A DNA stretch of 64,000 nt from an uncultured Bacteroidales bacterium (GCA_900316525.1 ONDF01000022.1:25480-89479); one strand, 5' to 3'. Shown: positions 27,743-37,194, numbered from the stretch's first letter. The notes: generated from the sequence alone by a model not told the origin. Numbers and translations: made by a program.

Positions 27743-29004
27743 TCCAAGCTTCCATCTGCACCATCGGCGATGAGATCCTCATCGGCCAGGTCGTGGACAC
27801 CAATTCTTCCCGCCTCGCCGTCGCGCTCGAAGAGGCCGGAATCCGTGTCACCCGCATGCTCTCCATCGGAGACGACCGTGAAGAAATCCTGAACAACCTA
27901 CGGAACGAATTGACCGTCAATGATATCGTCATCACGACGGGCGGGCTCGGGCCGACGAAGGACGACATCACGAAAGGCGTCCTGGCCGAGCTTTCGGGCA
28001 GCGCCGGCTACGTGGAGCACGCCGGCCAGCTGGCCATCATCCAGGAAATCCTGCACAGCCGCGGGCTGGACATGCTGGCGATCAACCGGGCGCAGGCCCT
28101 GGTGCCCGACCGCTGCGAAGTGATCGAAAACCGCCTGGGAACGGCGCCGATCATGGTTTTCCGCTTTCCGGAGGCTTCTTTCGGCGCTACGCTGTACGCC
28201 CTGCCCGGAGTTCCGTTCGAGGCTGTCGGCGCCATTCCTTCCGTCATGGACGATATCCGGGCGCACCAGCCCCTGGACGACATCCTGCACCGCAGCGTGA
28301 TGGTGTTCGGGATGGCCGAATCGGCGCTGTCCGAGTTCATTGCGCCCTGGGAAGACGCCCTGCCGAAGGACATGCACCTCGCTTATCTGCCGAATCCCCT
28401 CACGGGCATCCGGCTGCGCCTGTCCATCTATGGAGGCCGGGCGGAAGAGAATCAGGCCCGCGTGGAAGAGCAGATCGCCCGCCTGAAGGAACTGCTGGGC
28501 GACAAGATATACTCCGATGAGGACGACACGCTGGAGGCCACCGTGGGACGCCTGCTCAAGGCTTCCGGAAAGACCCTCAGCGCCGCCGAGTCCTGCACGG
28601 GCGGCGAAATCTCGCATCTGATCACTTCCGTCCCGGGCTCATCGGCCTATTATCTGGGATCGGTCACTTCCTATGCGGTGTCCGTCAAGGAAAAGGTGCT
28701 CGGCGTGCCGGCGGAAACGGTCGAAAAGCACGGCGTCGTGAGCAGCGAGGTCGCGGCGGCGATGGCCGAAGGCGTCCGCCGCGTGACCGGCAGCGACTAC
28801 GCCGTCTCCACGACCGGCCTGGCCGGACCGGACGGCGACGCGTTCAATCCGGTGGGCACCGTATGGATAGGCGTGACCGGTCCGCGGGGTACGAAGACCG
28901 TCAAAAAGAACTTCCGGAACGACCGGAAGCGCAATATCGAGCGCTTTGCGGCCGCCGCGCTCGATTGTCTGCGCCAAATGATTATTGAAGATTCAATCTG
29001 CTGA
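27739..29004 (+). CDS. cinA: CinA-family protein (NMN deamidase / competence-damage protein)
   Basis: 421 residues. The N-terminal MoaB/MogA-like domain (1-170) begins ICTIGDEILIGQVVDTNS and has ITTGGLGPTKDD (about 67-78); in some CinA proteins it is an ADP-ribose pyrophosphatase. The C-terminal domain (about 260-415) is the NMN deamidase type with AAESCTGGEISHLIT, PGSSAYYLGSVTSYAV, HGVVSSEVAAAMAEGVR and STTGLAGPDGD. It recycles nicotinamide mononucleotide, a by-product of NAD-dependent ligase LigA. The start overlaps the PyrD-like stop (ATGA), so both are translated together. Confidence 0.93.
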   Translation: MIQASICTIGDEILIGQVVDTNSSRLAVALEEAGIRVTRMLSIGDDREEILNNLRNELTVNDIVITTGGLGPTKDDITKGVLAELSGSAGYVEHAGQLAIIQEILHSRGLDMLAINRAQALVPDRCEVIENRLGTAPIMVFRFPEASFGATLYALPGVPFEAVGAIPSVMDDIRAHQPLDDILHRSVMVFGMAESALSEFIAPWEDALPKDMHLAYLPNPLTGIRLRLSIYGGRAEENQARVEEQIARLKELLGDKIYSDEDDTLEATVGRLLKASGKTLSAAESCTGGEISHLITSVPGSSAYYLGSVTSYAVSVKEKVLGVPAETVEKHGVVSSEVAAAMAEGVRRVTGSDYAVSTTGLAGPDGDAFNPVGTVWIGVTGPRGTKTVKKNFRNDRKRNIERFAAAALDCLRQMIIEDSIC

Positions 29005-29014
29005 AAAAGAAGAA

Positions 29015-29055
29015 ATAAAACAAAATAGTTAATCTGTATAACTTTTTTGTTTTAT
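29015..29055. terminator. Bidirectional terminator between cinA and the M19 dipeptidase gene
   Basis: Arms ATAAAACAAAA (29015-29025) and TTTTGTTTTAT (29045-29055) enclose a second pair AGTTA/TAACT (29027-29031 with 29039-29043). The T-rich right arm serves the plus strand and the A-rich left arm serves the minus strand. The two genes converge here. Confidence 0.7.
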
Positions 29056-30117
29056 CCGTTTGAAGACCTCCAGGAGGTTCTTTCCCGCCACTTTTTCCAC
29101 CTGTTCGTCGTCGTAACCGCGCCGGCGCATCTCATCGAACACGCACCCGATCCTGGACACGTCCTCCAGCCCGGCCGGCGGGACCAGGATCCCGTCGAAA
29201 TCGCTGCCGATGCCGACATGGTCGATGCCGACGATGGACACGGCGTGGTCGATATGGTCCACGATCTCCCGGACGCCGGGACGCCAGAGCGTCTCGAGCC
29301 GGTCCTGCATCGCCTCCCAGGCTTTCACCCGCTGCGGGTCGCCCGGATCGGCGATGAAGGCGGCTTCCACCCGCTCGCCCTCGTCGAACAGCGCGGCGTC
29401 GGCCGGATCGGACAGGAAGCGCTCCGACAGGAAGGCCGGATAGAAGTTGATCCCCACATAGCCGTCTTTCTCCCCCAGGGCCCGGAGCATCTCGTCGGTC
29501 AGGTTGCGCCGGTGGTTGCAGAGCGCCCGGCAGCAGGAATGCGTGGCGATAACGGGAGCCTCGGACAGGCGGATGCAGTCCCAGAAGGTCTCGTCGGAGG
29601 CGTGGGACAGGTCGATCATCATCCCGAGGGCGTTCATCTCGGCGACGACCTGCTTTCCGAACGGGCTCAGGCCGTGCCAGCGTTTGCCCTCGGCGGCGCT
29701 GTCGGCGATGGCGTTGTCGCCGTTGTGGGTAAGCGTCACATAGCTGACGCCCAACCGGTAGAAGGTCCGCAGCAACGGCAGGGACTGCTGGATGGGCGAT
29801 CCGTTCTCCATGCCGATGAAGACGGAAATCAGCCCCTCCTTCCCGTTCTCCTCCGCTTCCTCGGGCGAGAAAGCCAGGGCCGCGTAGTCCGGGTTGTCGT
29901 CAACGGCGTCATAGACGGCCGAGATCATCTCCAGGGCATAGCGCGTGGCGGCGTCCGGCGCCATTTCCGCCGGGGTGTACAGGGCAAAAAAGGAGCCGCC
30001 GACTCCCCCGCGCCTGAGTTTGGGGAAGTCGACGTGCCCATGCCGGTTGTCGATGCCGATGTTCCGGAGCCGGATCAGCTGCGACGGGGTATCGACGTGG
30101 CTGTCAAAGACTTGCAT
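29029..30117 (-). CDS. Membrane dipeptidase family (M19) zinc peptidase
   Basis: 362 residues. M19 enzymes hydrolyse dipeptides, including D-amino acid or cyclic ones, with a two-zinc centre in a TIM barrel. The metal ligands are recognisable: DSHVDTP (His7, Asp9), the bridging Glu in FIGMENGSP (about 122), the His pair in VIATHSCCRALCNHRRN (about 193-205), and Asp in VGIGSDFDGI (about 317). No signal peptide, so it seems cytoplasmic. The ATG shares one base with the TAA of the DUF2807 gene, so it is the last gene of the thioesterase-tat-ABC-F transcript. Confidence 0.93.
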   Translation of the reverse strand: MQVFDSHVDTPSQLIRLRNIGIDNRHGHVDFPKLRRGGVGGSFFALYTPAEMAPDAATRYALEMISAVYDAVDDNPDYAALAFSPEEAEENGKEGLISVFIGMENGSPIQQSLPLLRTFYRLGVSYVTLTHNGDNAIADSAAEGKRWHGLSPFGKQVVAEMNALGMMIDLSHASDETFWDCIRLSEAPVIATHSCCRALCNHRRNLTDEMLRALGEKDGYVGINFYPAFLSERFLSDPADAALFDEGERVEAAFIADPGDPQRVKAWEAMQDRLETLWRPGVREIVDHIDHAVSIVGIDHVGIGSDFDGILVPPAGLEDVSRIGCVFDEMRRRGYDDEQVEKVAGKNLLEVFKRIKQKSYTD

Positions 30118-31124
30118 TACTTCGTTCCGTAAGGGGCCAGGGTGGATTTCACGATCTTCTCGATCTTGAACTCCGGAGAGCCGCTGTAGTACAGGGCGCT
30201 GCCGCCGACCAGGTTCACGGACACCTTCTTGGAAACGGAGACGGTCACGCTGGACGAGTTGGACAGGTTGGCCTCGACTTCCTCCAGGGGCATCGCAAAA
30301 GCGTCCACGACGGAGCTGCGGGAACCCTTGACCTCCATCTCGTTCGCCTTGCCGGTAAGCGTCAGCTTGGAGCTGCCCTCGGCATTCACTTCCACCTTCT
30401 CTGTGTTGGAGGTGACGCTGACCTGGGAGGAACCGCCCGTGGTCAGGTTCAGGCTCCGGGTGGGGCCGTCGGCCACGACCACGGAGGAGCCGTCGGACGT
30501 CAGGGCCAGTTCACGGCCGGTGAACGTGAGCTTCAGGTTGGCGTTGTTGTCGGTATTGACCTCGACGCCCCGGTCGGTCTTGAGATTCAGGTTGGCCACC
30601 GCGTTCTTCTTCATGCTGATGCGCGCGGAAGCGGCCGCGACGGAAAGGTTCTTCACCTGGGACTTGCCGGCCGTCGTCAGTTCGAAATCGGAGGCGGCGA
30701 ATTCCTCGGTAGCGGTCAGCGTGGCGTTGTCGGAGAGCGTGACGGCCTGGAGTTCAGGCGTGTAGGCCACGACCCGGAACACCGGCGTCAGCGAACCCTT
30801 TCCGCGGTACAGCTTCCGGAGTTCCTTCGGGACCGCCTTCTCGTCATAGGAGATATAGAGGACCTTCGAACGGACATACACTTCCACATAGGGTTCCAGC
30901 TCCTTGTCCACGGTCAGGCGTACACCGTAGGAACCGCGGGAGAGGGTCACCTCAAAGTCGTCAGACACGTTGACCGCATTGAACTCGGAGACGGTGATGT
31001 CCTTGTCCGTCAGCTGGGCGGACAGGGACTGGGCCGTGGCGCGCTGGGGTGCCACCAGGAGCACGGCAGCGAAAGCTATCATTCCGATGATTGCCTTCAA
31101 AGATTTGTCTTTCAACATTTTCAT
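30117..31124 (-). CDS. Secreted DUF2807 (head GIN) domain protein
   Basis: 335 residues from ATG 31124, 11 bp after the ABC-F stop; an earlier frame start would overlap that gene. A signal peptide is clear (MIAFAAVLLVAPQRATAQ). The rest is a long right-handed beta-helix-like series of short alternating strands rich in Ser, Thr, Val and Asn (SDNATLTATEEFAASDFEL, LTLTGKANEMEVKGS), as in DUF2807 proteins of Bacteroidetes, once described as putative auto-transporter adhesin domains. Likely periplasmic or surface located. The function is unknown. It overlaps the M19 gene by one base. Confidence 0.85.
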   Translation of the reverse strand: MKMLKDKSLKAIIGMIAFAAVLLVAPQRATAQSLSAQLTDKDITVSEFNAVNVSDDFEVTLSRGSYGVRLTVDKELEPYVEVYVRSKVLYISYDEKAVPKELRKLYRGKGSLTPVFRVVAYTPELQAVTLSDNATLTATEEFAASDFELTTAGKSQVKNLSVAAASARISMKKNAVANLNLKTDRGVEVNTDNNANLKLTFTGRELALTSDGSSVVVADGPTRSLNLTTGGSSQVSVTSNTEKVEVNAEGSSKLTLTGKANEMEVKGSRSSVVDAFAMPLEEVEANLSNSSSVTVSVSKKVSVNLVGGSALYYSGSPEFKIEKIVKSTLAPYGTK

Positions 31125-31135
31125 ATGAGTAATAA

Positions 31136-33058
31136 TTAATTGTCCAACTTTTCCATCTGCTCGCCCCACTCCTCGGTGAATGCGTCCAGGCTGCGCTTGT
31201 TTTCCAGGTATTCCCGGGTGAGCTCCATCACGTCGTCCTTCGGGCCGGGCGCGGCCAGGACCTGCTCGATGGCGGCCTGCCGCTTCTCCAGCTTGCCGAT
31301 CTCCTTCTCCAGGTAATCGACCCGGTTCTGGATCTTCCGGATCTCCTTGGAGACGGTCTTCCGGGCCTGGAAGCTCTCCTGGGCCTGGACCTTCCGGTCG
31401 TCGGCCACCTTCTCCACGGGCGCGAGGCGCTCCAGCTCCCGGAGGCTTTCGAGCTTCCGCTTCCGGAGGAAGTCGGCGACACCGCCCAGGTGCTCCTTCA
31501 CCTTCCCGTCCCGGAACTCGTACAGCTTGTCCACCAGCCCGTCCAGGAAATCACGGTCATGGGAAACTACAATGAGCGTGCCGTCAAAGGCCTGAAGGGC
31601 CTGCTTGAGCCGGTCCTTGGAGCGGATGTCCATGTGGTTCGTGGGCTCGTCCAGGGCCAGCACGTTGTACGGGGAAAGCATCAGTTTCGCCATGCCGAGG
31701 CGGGCGCGCTCGCCGCCGCTGAGGACGGACACCTTCTTGTCGATGTCCTCGCCCTTGAACAGGAAGGCCCCGAGCAGGTCGCGCAGCTTCGTGCGGATCT
31801 CGCCCACGGCGATGCGGTCCAGGGTGCCGAACACCGTCTCGTTCCGGTCCAGGATATCTTCCTGATTCTGCGCGTAATAGCCGATATGGACATTGTGTCC
31901 CACCTTCGCCTCGCCGGAGAAAGGTTCCAGTTCGCCCATGATGACGCGCATCAGGGTGGTCTTGCCTTCGCCGTTCCGGCCGATGAGGGCGACCTTCTCG
32001 CCGCGCTTGATCTCGATCTCCGCATTCCGGAAGACGACCTTCTGCGGATAGCCCACGGTCAGGTCGGTTCCCTTGAAGACCACGTCGCCCGAACGGGCGG
32101 CCGGCGGGAAGCGGAGGTTCAGCTTCGCATCGTCGGTCTCGTCGATTTCGATGCGGTCGAGCTTCTCCAGCGCCTTGATGCGGGACTGGACCTGGTTGGA
32201 CTTGGTGGGCTTGTAGCGGAAGCGGTTGATGAAATCCTCCGTCTTCTCGATCATCCGCTGCTGGTTCTCGTACGCGGCCGTCTGCTGGGCAAGGCGTTCC
32301 GCCCGCAGCGTGACATATTGGCTGTAAGGTACTTTATAATCGTGGATATGCCCCAGCAGGATCTCGACGGTCCGGGTGGTGACATTGTCCAGGAACTTGC
32401 GGTCGTGGGAGACCAGCAGCAACGAGCCCCGGAAGGATTTCAGGTAATCCTCGAACCATTCGATGGACTCGATGTCCAGGTGGTTCGTGGGCTCGTCCAG
32501 CAGCAGGACGTCCGGATGCGCGAGCAGGACCTTGGCCAGCTCGATGCGCATGTTCCAGCCCTGGCTGAAGGTTTCCGTGTGGCGGCCCAGTTCCTCTTCC
32601 TTGAAACCCAGGCCGTACAGCGTGCGTTCCGCCTGCACCCGGGGCGACTCCCCCGATTCCAGGGCCAGCCGGTCGTTGATCTCGTTCAGGCGGTCGATGA
32701 GGCGGGCGTAATCGGCTGATTCATAATCGGTCCGCTCACCCAGCTCCCCATTGATCCGCTCCAGTTCCCGCTCCATTTCGTGCAGGTGGTCGAACACCGT
32801 CATCACTTCGTCGATGACGCTCCGGCCGCGGTGGTGCTCCATAATCTGGGGCAGGTAGCCGATCCGGAGGTCGGCCGGCATGTCGATATGGCCCGAGGTG
32901 GGGCTCTGCTCCCCCGTGATCAGCTTCATCAGCGTGGACTTCCCGGCCCCGTTCTTGCCGACGAGGCCGATCTTGTCGCTTTCGCTGATGTGGACGCTGA
33001 TGTCGTCCAACAGCGTGAAGCTGCCGTAGGCAACGGTGACGTTATTCAGCGAGATCAT
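31136..33058 (-). CDS. ABC-F family ATP-binding protein
   Basis: 640 residues. Two ABC domains without membrane segments: first Walker A GKNGAGKST (34-42), a divergent signature (FSQGWNMRIELAK) and LLLDEPTNHLDI; the linker rich in Arg and Gln (about 240-300); second Walker A GRNGEGKTT (about 368), signature LSGGERARLGMAKL and LALDEPTNHMDI. The C-terminal third is a basic coiled coil. ABC-F proteins act on the ribosome, in translation control or antibiotic protection; this one fits the housekeeping Uup/EttA-like group better than a resistance factor, but that is inference. Its start overlaps tatC by 17 bp. Confidence 0.92.
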   Translation of the reverse strand: MISLNNVTVAYGSFTLLDDISVHISESDKIGLVGKNGAGKSTLMKLITGEQSPTSGHIDMPADLRIGYLPQIMEHHRGRSVIDEVMTVFDHLHEMERELERINGELGERTDYESADYARLIDRLNEINDRLALESGESPRVQAERTLYGLGFKEEELGRHTETFSQGWNMRIELAKVLLAHPDVLLLDEPTNHLDIESIEWFEDYLKSFRGSLLLVSHDRKFLDNVTTRTVEILLGHIHDYKVPYSQYVTLRAERLAQQTAAYENQQRMIEKTEDFINRFRYKPTKSNQVQSRIKALEKLDRIEIDETDDAKLNLRFPPAARSGDVVFKGTDLTVGYPQKVVFRNAEIEIKRGEKVALIGRNGEGKTTLMRVIMGELEPFSGEAKVGHNVHIGYYAQNQEDILDRNETVFGTLDRIAVGEIRTKLRDLLGAFLFKGEDIDKKVSVLSGGERARLGMAKLMLSPYNVLALDEPTNHMDIRSKDRLKQALQAFDGTLIVVSHDRDFLDGLVDKLYEFRDGKVKEHLGGVADFLRKRKLESLRELERLAPVEKVADDRKVQAQESFQARKTVSKEIRKIQNRVDYLEKEIGKLEKRQAAIEQVLAAPGPKDDVMELTREYLENKRSLDAFTEEWGEQMEKLDN

Positions 33059-33806
33059 CGTCGGAGGGGGTATCGGGTTTGCACATCAGGATGGAGAATT
33101 CGTACAGGCCGTACAGCGGGATGGCCAGGACGAACATCGAGAACGGGTCGCTCGGAGTGATGAACGCCGCAAGGACTAGGATCACGACGAAGGCCGCTTT
33201 CCGGTATCCCCGCAGCTGCTTCCGCGTCAGGATGCCCATGCTGGAAAGAACCAGCACGACCGTCGGAAACTCGAACAGCAGGCCAATGAGGAACACCATC
33301 GAGGTGAACAGGGATATGTACGAACTCAGGGAAATCGTGTTCTGCACCGCGTCGCTGACCGTATAGTTCATAAAGAACATCAGGCACACCGGCAGGACGA
33401 TGAAATAGCCCACCGCGACGCCCAGGTAGAACAGGAACGAAGACATCCCGAACGCCTTCCGCACCGCTTTCTTCTCGTTGTCGTAGAGGGCGGGGGCGAT
33501 GAATTTCCAGATTTCCCAGATGACGTACGGGAAGGCGACGATGGCCGCCATCAGGATCGAGATCTTCAGGTGCACGAAGAACTGGGCCGACACCTCGATG
33601 TTGATCAAGGTCATCGAAAAATCCAGTCCCAGCCACTTGTAGAGGATGAAATCAGGCGTAGTCGGCCAGAGCACGGCCTTGAACAGCCGCTCCGGGATCG
33701 CCAGGAAGACGATGGAAACGAGGACAATAGCGCCGATTGAGCGGAACAAAGTCCCTCTCAATACGTCGAGATGGTCCCAGAAGGACATTTCACCGTCCTG
33801 GGCCAC
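33042..33806 (-). CDS. tatC: Twin-arginine translocase subunit TatC
   Basis: 254 residues with six membrane helices. Family features: MSFWDHLDVLRGTLFRS at the N-terminus (the conserved Glu/Asp and Arg face the signal peptide), the periplasmic loop, PYVIWEIWKFIAPAL (about 101-115), FEFPTVVLVLSSMGILT (about 179) and FITPSDPFSMFVLAIPLY (about 222). The predicted start is a GTG at 33806 that overlaps the tatA stop; an ATG six codons in (33788) begins at the usual TatC start and is equally possible. With TatA it exports folded proteins. The 3' end overlaps the ABC-F start by 17 bp. Confidence 0.93.
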   Translation of the reverse strand: MAQDGEMSFWDHLDVLRGTLFRSIGAIVLVSIVFLAIPERLFKAVLWPTTPDFILYKWLGLDFSMTLINIEVSAQFFVHLKISILMAAIVAFPYVIWEIWKFIAPALYDNEKKAVRKAFGMSSFLFYLGVAVGYFIVLPVCLMFFMNYTVSDAVQNTISLSSYISLFTSMVFLIGLLFEFPTVVLVLSSMGILTRKQLRGYRKAAFVVILVLAAFITPSDPFSMFVLAIPLYGLYEFSILMCKPDTPSDDDLAE

Positions 33807-34015
33807 TACTTCTTCTCGTCCTTTTTATAACCTTCCTCGTCGAGTTCCTTGATCTCCTTCTCCACCTCGTTCATACCCTGCTTGAAGCTCTTGACACCCT
33901 TGCCAAGGCCTTTCATCAGCTCGGGAATCTTCTTGCCGCCGAACAGCAGAAGGACGACCAGGACGATTGCGACAATCTCCCAGGTTCCTAACATCAGGGG
34001 GTAAATGATCAGCAT
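33806..34015 (-). CDS. tatA: Twin-arginine translocase subunit TatA/E
   Basis: 69 residues: one N-terminal membrane helix ([18 protein letters not shown]), the hinge [15 protein letters not shown], an amphipathic helix, then a charged tail ([20 protein letters not shown]). The start is either 34015, one base after the thioesterase stop, or an ATG seven codons in (33994) that gives a more typical TatA length. The gene shares one base with tatC. A single TatA and no TatB is usual outside Proteobacteria. Confidence 0.93.
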   Translation of the reverse strand: MLIIYPLMLGTWEIVAIVLVVLLLFGGKKIPELMKGLGKGVKSFKQGMNEVEKEIKELDEEGYKKDEKK

Positions 34016-34016
34016 A

Positions 34017-34433
34017 TTACTTGTCGTTTAGATGGTTTTCAATAATCCGGGCCAGGAGCTCGGGGCACCGGACCGGACGGAATGACTTCGAGTCGATGAA
34101 GCCGAGGGTCACCGATCCGTCGGCGCAGACTTCCCCGTCCTGGTTGAGGACGGCCTGCCGGACGACAAGTTTCGCCAGGGGCGTCTTGTCGATCTCGGCG
34201 ACCGCGGTCAGGACATCCCCCATCCGGGCCGGATGCTTGAAGCGGCACTCGACGGAGACGATCGGAATCATCACGCCGTACTCGTTTTCGCACCGCTCGA
34301 TCGGGAATCCCCATTCCACCATCATCGCATTCCGGGCGATTTCGAAATAGCGGATGTAATTGGAGTGATGGACGACCGCCATCTGGTCGGTTTCGTAGTA
34401 CCGGACGGGGAAAGATACCTCAAAATGCGTCAT
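34017..34433 (-). CDS. Acyl-CoA thioesterase, YbgC/4HBT hot-dog fold
   Basis: 138 residues of a single hot-dog fold. The catalytic-loop motif of the 4HBT/YbgC group is visible near the N-terminus ([21 protein letters not shown], where the Asp-containing [10 protein letters not shown] loop is typical). It hydrolyses acyl-CoA thioesters in the cytoplasm; in Proteobacteria YbgC is linked to Tol-Pal, but here it heads the tatA-tatC-ABC-F string. It begins 36 bp after the valS stop, with a T-rich hairpin between, and its gene ends one base before tatA. Confidence 0.88.
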   Translation of the reverse strand: MTHFEVSFPVRYYETDQMAVVHHSNYIRYFEIARNAMMVEWGFPIERCENEYGVMIPIVSVECRFKHPARMGDVLTAVAEIDKTPLAKLVVRQAVLNQDGEVCADGSVTLGFIDSKSFRPVRCPELLARIIENHLNDK

Positions 34434-34451
34434 AACAAAAATGTTAGCATA

Positions 34452-34469
34452 TTAAACAATTTTGTTTTA
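34452..34469 (-). terminator. Possible valS terminator (AAAACAA/TTGTTT hairpin)
   Basis: A short AT palindrome immediately after the valS stop (about TTAAACAA with TTGTTTTA). It is weak and similar in sequence to the terminator at 29015-29055. Confidence 0.4.
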
Positions 34470-37118
34470 TCAGCTATTTTTCAGCGCTTTCAGCTGAGAC
34501 TCCAGGCTTTCGATCTTGGAGAGCGAATCCGCCTCCTTCTTGCGCTCGTTCTCGATGACGGCGGCCGGCGCATTGGCCACGAAGCGCTCGTTGGCGAGCT
34601 TTCCGCGGACGCCGGCGAGGAATTTCTGCTGGTAAGCGAGGTCTTTTTCGAGCTTCGCGATCTCTTCGGCGACGTTCACCAGACCGCTCAGCGCGACAAA
34701 CATTTCGTGGGTGCGGACCATGAATCCGACCCCCTGTCCGGAGCCGAAATCGGCCACGGTTTCGACCTTCACGTTGCCCATTTTCTCGACGACCGGGAGG
34801 ACGTCGGCCGGGAAGCCGCCCTTGATCTTGAGGTCGAGGGTTTCCTTCGGGGCGATGTTCTTCTGGTTGCGGATGCCGCGGACGCCGTTCACGGCTTCCT
34901 CGGCGAGCTCGAAGTTCACGAGCGTCTCCGGATCGAACGGTTTCACGGCGGGAGCGGCCGCATACATGATGGTCTCCCCTTCCTTGCGGTCCTCCATGTT
35001 CTGCCACAGTTCCTCCGTGATGAACGGCATCACCGGGTGGATGAGTTTGAGCAGGGCCTCGAAGTAGCCCAGCGTGGCGTCGTAGGTGGCGCGGTCCACA
35101 GGCTGGCCGAAGGCCGGCTTGATGGCCTCGAGGTACCAGGCGCAGTAATCGTCCCAGAACAGCTTGTAGATGGCCATCAGGGCATCGGAGATGCGGAATT
35201 TGCGGTAGTGGTCCTCCACGGTGGCGACCGTCTCGCTGAGTTTCGCGTCGAACCAGCGGATCGCTGCGGCCGCGGCGGGCGTCTGGGCGATGGAATCGTC
35301 GACGGAGAAGCCCTTCACCAGGCGGTAGGAGTTCCAGATCTTGTTGCAGAACGCCGCGCCCTGCTTGATCTGCGCCTCGTCGTAGAAGATGTCGTTGCCG
35401 GCGGAAGAGCACAGGAGCATGCCGATGCGGACGGCGTCGGCGCCGTAGGTTTCGATGAGGTCCAGCGGGTTCGGGGAGTTGCCGAGGGTCTTGGACATCT
35501 TCCGGCCGATCTTGTCACGGACGATGCCGGTGAAATACACGTTGGAGAACGGTTCCCGGCCCATGAACTCCTCGCCGGCCATGATCATGCGGGCCACCCA
35601 GAAGAAGATGATGTCCGGGCCGGTCACGAGGTCGCTCGTGGGATAGTAATAAGAAAGGTCCGCATTCGGCTTGTGGTCCGGATGGCCGGGCATTTCCGGG
35701 TCGAAGACCGAGATGGGCCAGAGCCAGGAACTGAACCAGGTGTCCAGCACATCCTCGTCCTGACGGAGGTCTTCCGCCTTGATATCCGGGCAGATAGCCT
35801 TGGCCGCCTCAAGCGCCGCTTCCGGTGTAGCCTCCACCACGAACTGGCCGTTCGGGAGGTAGTAGGCCGGAATGCGCTGGCCCCACCAGAGCTGGCGGGA
35901 GATGCACCAGTCGTGGGCGTTCTCCATCCAGTGGCGGTAGGTATTGACATAGCGCTCGGGGATGAACTTCGTGCGGCCGCTCTCGACCGTCTCCAGGGCG
36001 ACTTTCGCGAGGGTGTCCATCTTCAGGAACCACTGGGCGGAGAGCTTGGGCTCGATGACGGCGTTCGTCCGCTCGGAGTAGCCCACCGGCGAGGTGTAAT
36101 CTTCCACCTTCACCAGGTTGCCGGCTTCCTCCAGCATCTTCACGATCTTCTTGCGGGCGACGAAACGGTCCTCGCCCACGAGGATCTGCGCGTTCTCGTT
36201 CAGCTTGCCGTGGTCGTCGATGATCTCGAGGACCGGCAGGTTGTGGCGCAGGCCGATCTCGTAGTCGTGCACGTCGTGCGCCGGGGTCACCTTCAGGCAG
36301 CCGGTGCCGAAGTCCATCTCCACGTAATCGTCCTCGATCACGGGGATTTCGCGGTTGATCAGCGGAATCAGGACCTTCTTGCCGCGCAGCCAGTGGTGGC
36401 GCTCGTCGTTCGGATTCACGCAGATGGCGGCGTCGGCCATGATGGTCTCGGGACGGGTGGTGGCGATCACGAGGAACTTGTCCGTGGGGTTGCCGTTGCC
36501 GTCGGAGATGTAGTAGCGGAGATGGTAGAAATGGCTCTGGGTGTCCTTGTGGATGACTTCGTCGTCACTCACGGCCGTGAGGGCCTCGGGGTCCCAGTTC
36601 ACCATCCGGACGCCCTTGTAGATCCAACCCTTGCGGTAGAAATACACGAAGGTGTTGATAACCGCCTCGGACAGAGCCGGTTCCATCGTGAAGCGGGTGC
36701 GGTCCCAGTCGCAGGAGCAGCCCAGTTTGCGGAGCTGCTGCAGGATGATGCCGCCGTGCTCCTCCTTCCATTCCCAGGCGTGCTTGAGGAACTCCTCGCG
36801 GCCGATGTCCTCCTTGGAGATGCCCATGGCCTTGAGCTTCGCGACCACCTTGGACTCGGTGGCGATGGAAGCGTGGTCCGTTCCCGGCACCCAGCACGCA
36901 TTCTTGCCGTGCATGCGGGCATTGCGGATGAGGACGTCGTTCAGGGTATTGTTCAAGACGTGACCCATGTGCAGGATGCCCGTCACGTTGGGTGGCGGGA
37001 TCACGATCGTATAAGGTTCCTTCTCATTGGGTTCGGAATGGAAGAACTTGTGGTCCAGCCAGTAGGCGTACCATTTGTCCTCCACTTCCGCGGCATTGTA
37101 CTTCGCTGCTAATTCCAT
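34470..37118 (-). CDS. valS: Valyl-tRNA synthetase
   Basis: About 882 residues from ATG 37118; two earlier in-frame ATGs (37133, 37124) are possible starts. Class I synthetase: HIGH motif as HMGH (PPPNVTGILHMGHVLNN, about residue 44-48), editing domain (CP1) with TTRPETIMADAAI, KMSKS motif as KMSKTLGN (near residue 520), anticodon-binding region, and a C-terminal coiled coil (FELAEEAVNGVRGIRN, then LEKDLAYQQKFLAGVR) typical of ValRS. It charges tRNA-Val. The promoter lies about 76 bp upstream, and the leader contains a palindromic repeat (37141-37183). Confidence 0.96.
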   Translation of the reverse strand: MELAAKYNAAEVEDKWYAYWLDHKFFHSEPNEKEPYTIVIPPPNVTGILHMGHVLNNTLNDVLIRNARMHGKNACWVPGTDHASIATESKVVAKLKAMGISKEDIGREEFLKHAWEWKEEHGGIILQQLRKLGCSCDWDRTRFTMEPALSEAVINTFVYFYRKGWIYKGVRMVNWDPEALTAVSDDEVIHKDTQSHFYHLRYYISDGNGNPTDKFLVIATTRPETIMADAAICVNPNDERHHWLRGKKVLIPLINREIPVIEDDYVEMDFGTGCLKVTPAHDVHDYEIGLRHNLPVLEIIDDHGKLNENAQILVGEDRFVARKKIVKMLEEAGNLVKVEDYTSPVGYSERTNAVIEPKLSAQWFLKMDTLAKVALETVESGRTKFIPERYVNTYRHWMENAHDWCISRQLWWGQRIPAYYLPNGQFVVEATPEAALEAAKAICPDIKAEDLRQDEDVLDTWFSSWLWPISVFDPEMPGHPDHKPNADLSYYYPTSDLVTGPDIIFFWVARMIMAGEEFMGREPFSNVYFTGIVRDKIGRKMSKTLGNSPNPLDLIETYGADAVRIGMLLCSSAGNDIFYDEAQIKQGAAFCNKIWNSYRLVKGFSVDDSIAQTPAAAAAIRWFDAKLSETVATVEDHYRKFRISDALMAIYKLFWDDYCAWYLEAIKPAFGQPVDRATYDATLGYFEALLKLIHPVMPFITEELWQNMEDRKEGETIMYAAAPAVKPFDPETLVNFELAEEAVNGVRGIRNQKNIAPKETLDLKIKGGFPADVLPVVEKMGNVKVETVADFGSGQGVGFMVRTHEMFVALSGLVNVAEEIAKLEKDLAYQQKFLAGVRGKLANERFVANAPAAVIENERKKEADSLSKIESLESQLKALKNS

Positions 37119-37140
37119 AGTCATTGTTCTCATTGTCCCT

Positions 37141-37183
37141 CCGGTCGGTTCCTGAGCTTGTCGAAGGACGACCGGGAATCTCT
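37141..37183. repeat. Palindromic repeat in the valS leader
   Basis: Perfect 7-bp arms CCGGTCG (37141-37147) and CGACCGG (37169-37175) flank TTCCTGAGCTTGTCGAAGGA, and the element ends with GAATCTC as in related copies. On the minus strand this is transcribed as part of the valS 5' leader. It is one of the AGATTC-ended dispersed repeats of this window and could fold into a hairpin just before the start codon. Confidence 0.7.
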
Positions 37184-37194
37184 ATTAATCTTAC

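Noticed and set aside
34233..37112. A 959-codon open frame on the plus strand opposite valS, and similar long antisense frames opposite the RSH gene (2010-4622), ligA (5370-7958), tamL (15571-18159) and the TonB receptor (50241-52943)
   Set aside because: GC-rich codons on the true strand leave few stops on the opposite strand. The encoded sequences are rich in Val, Leu, Arg, Asp and His, with no family motifs, and lie opposite well supported genes.
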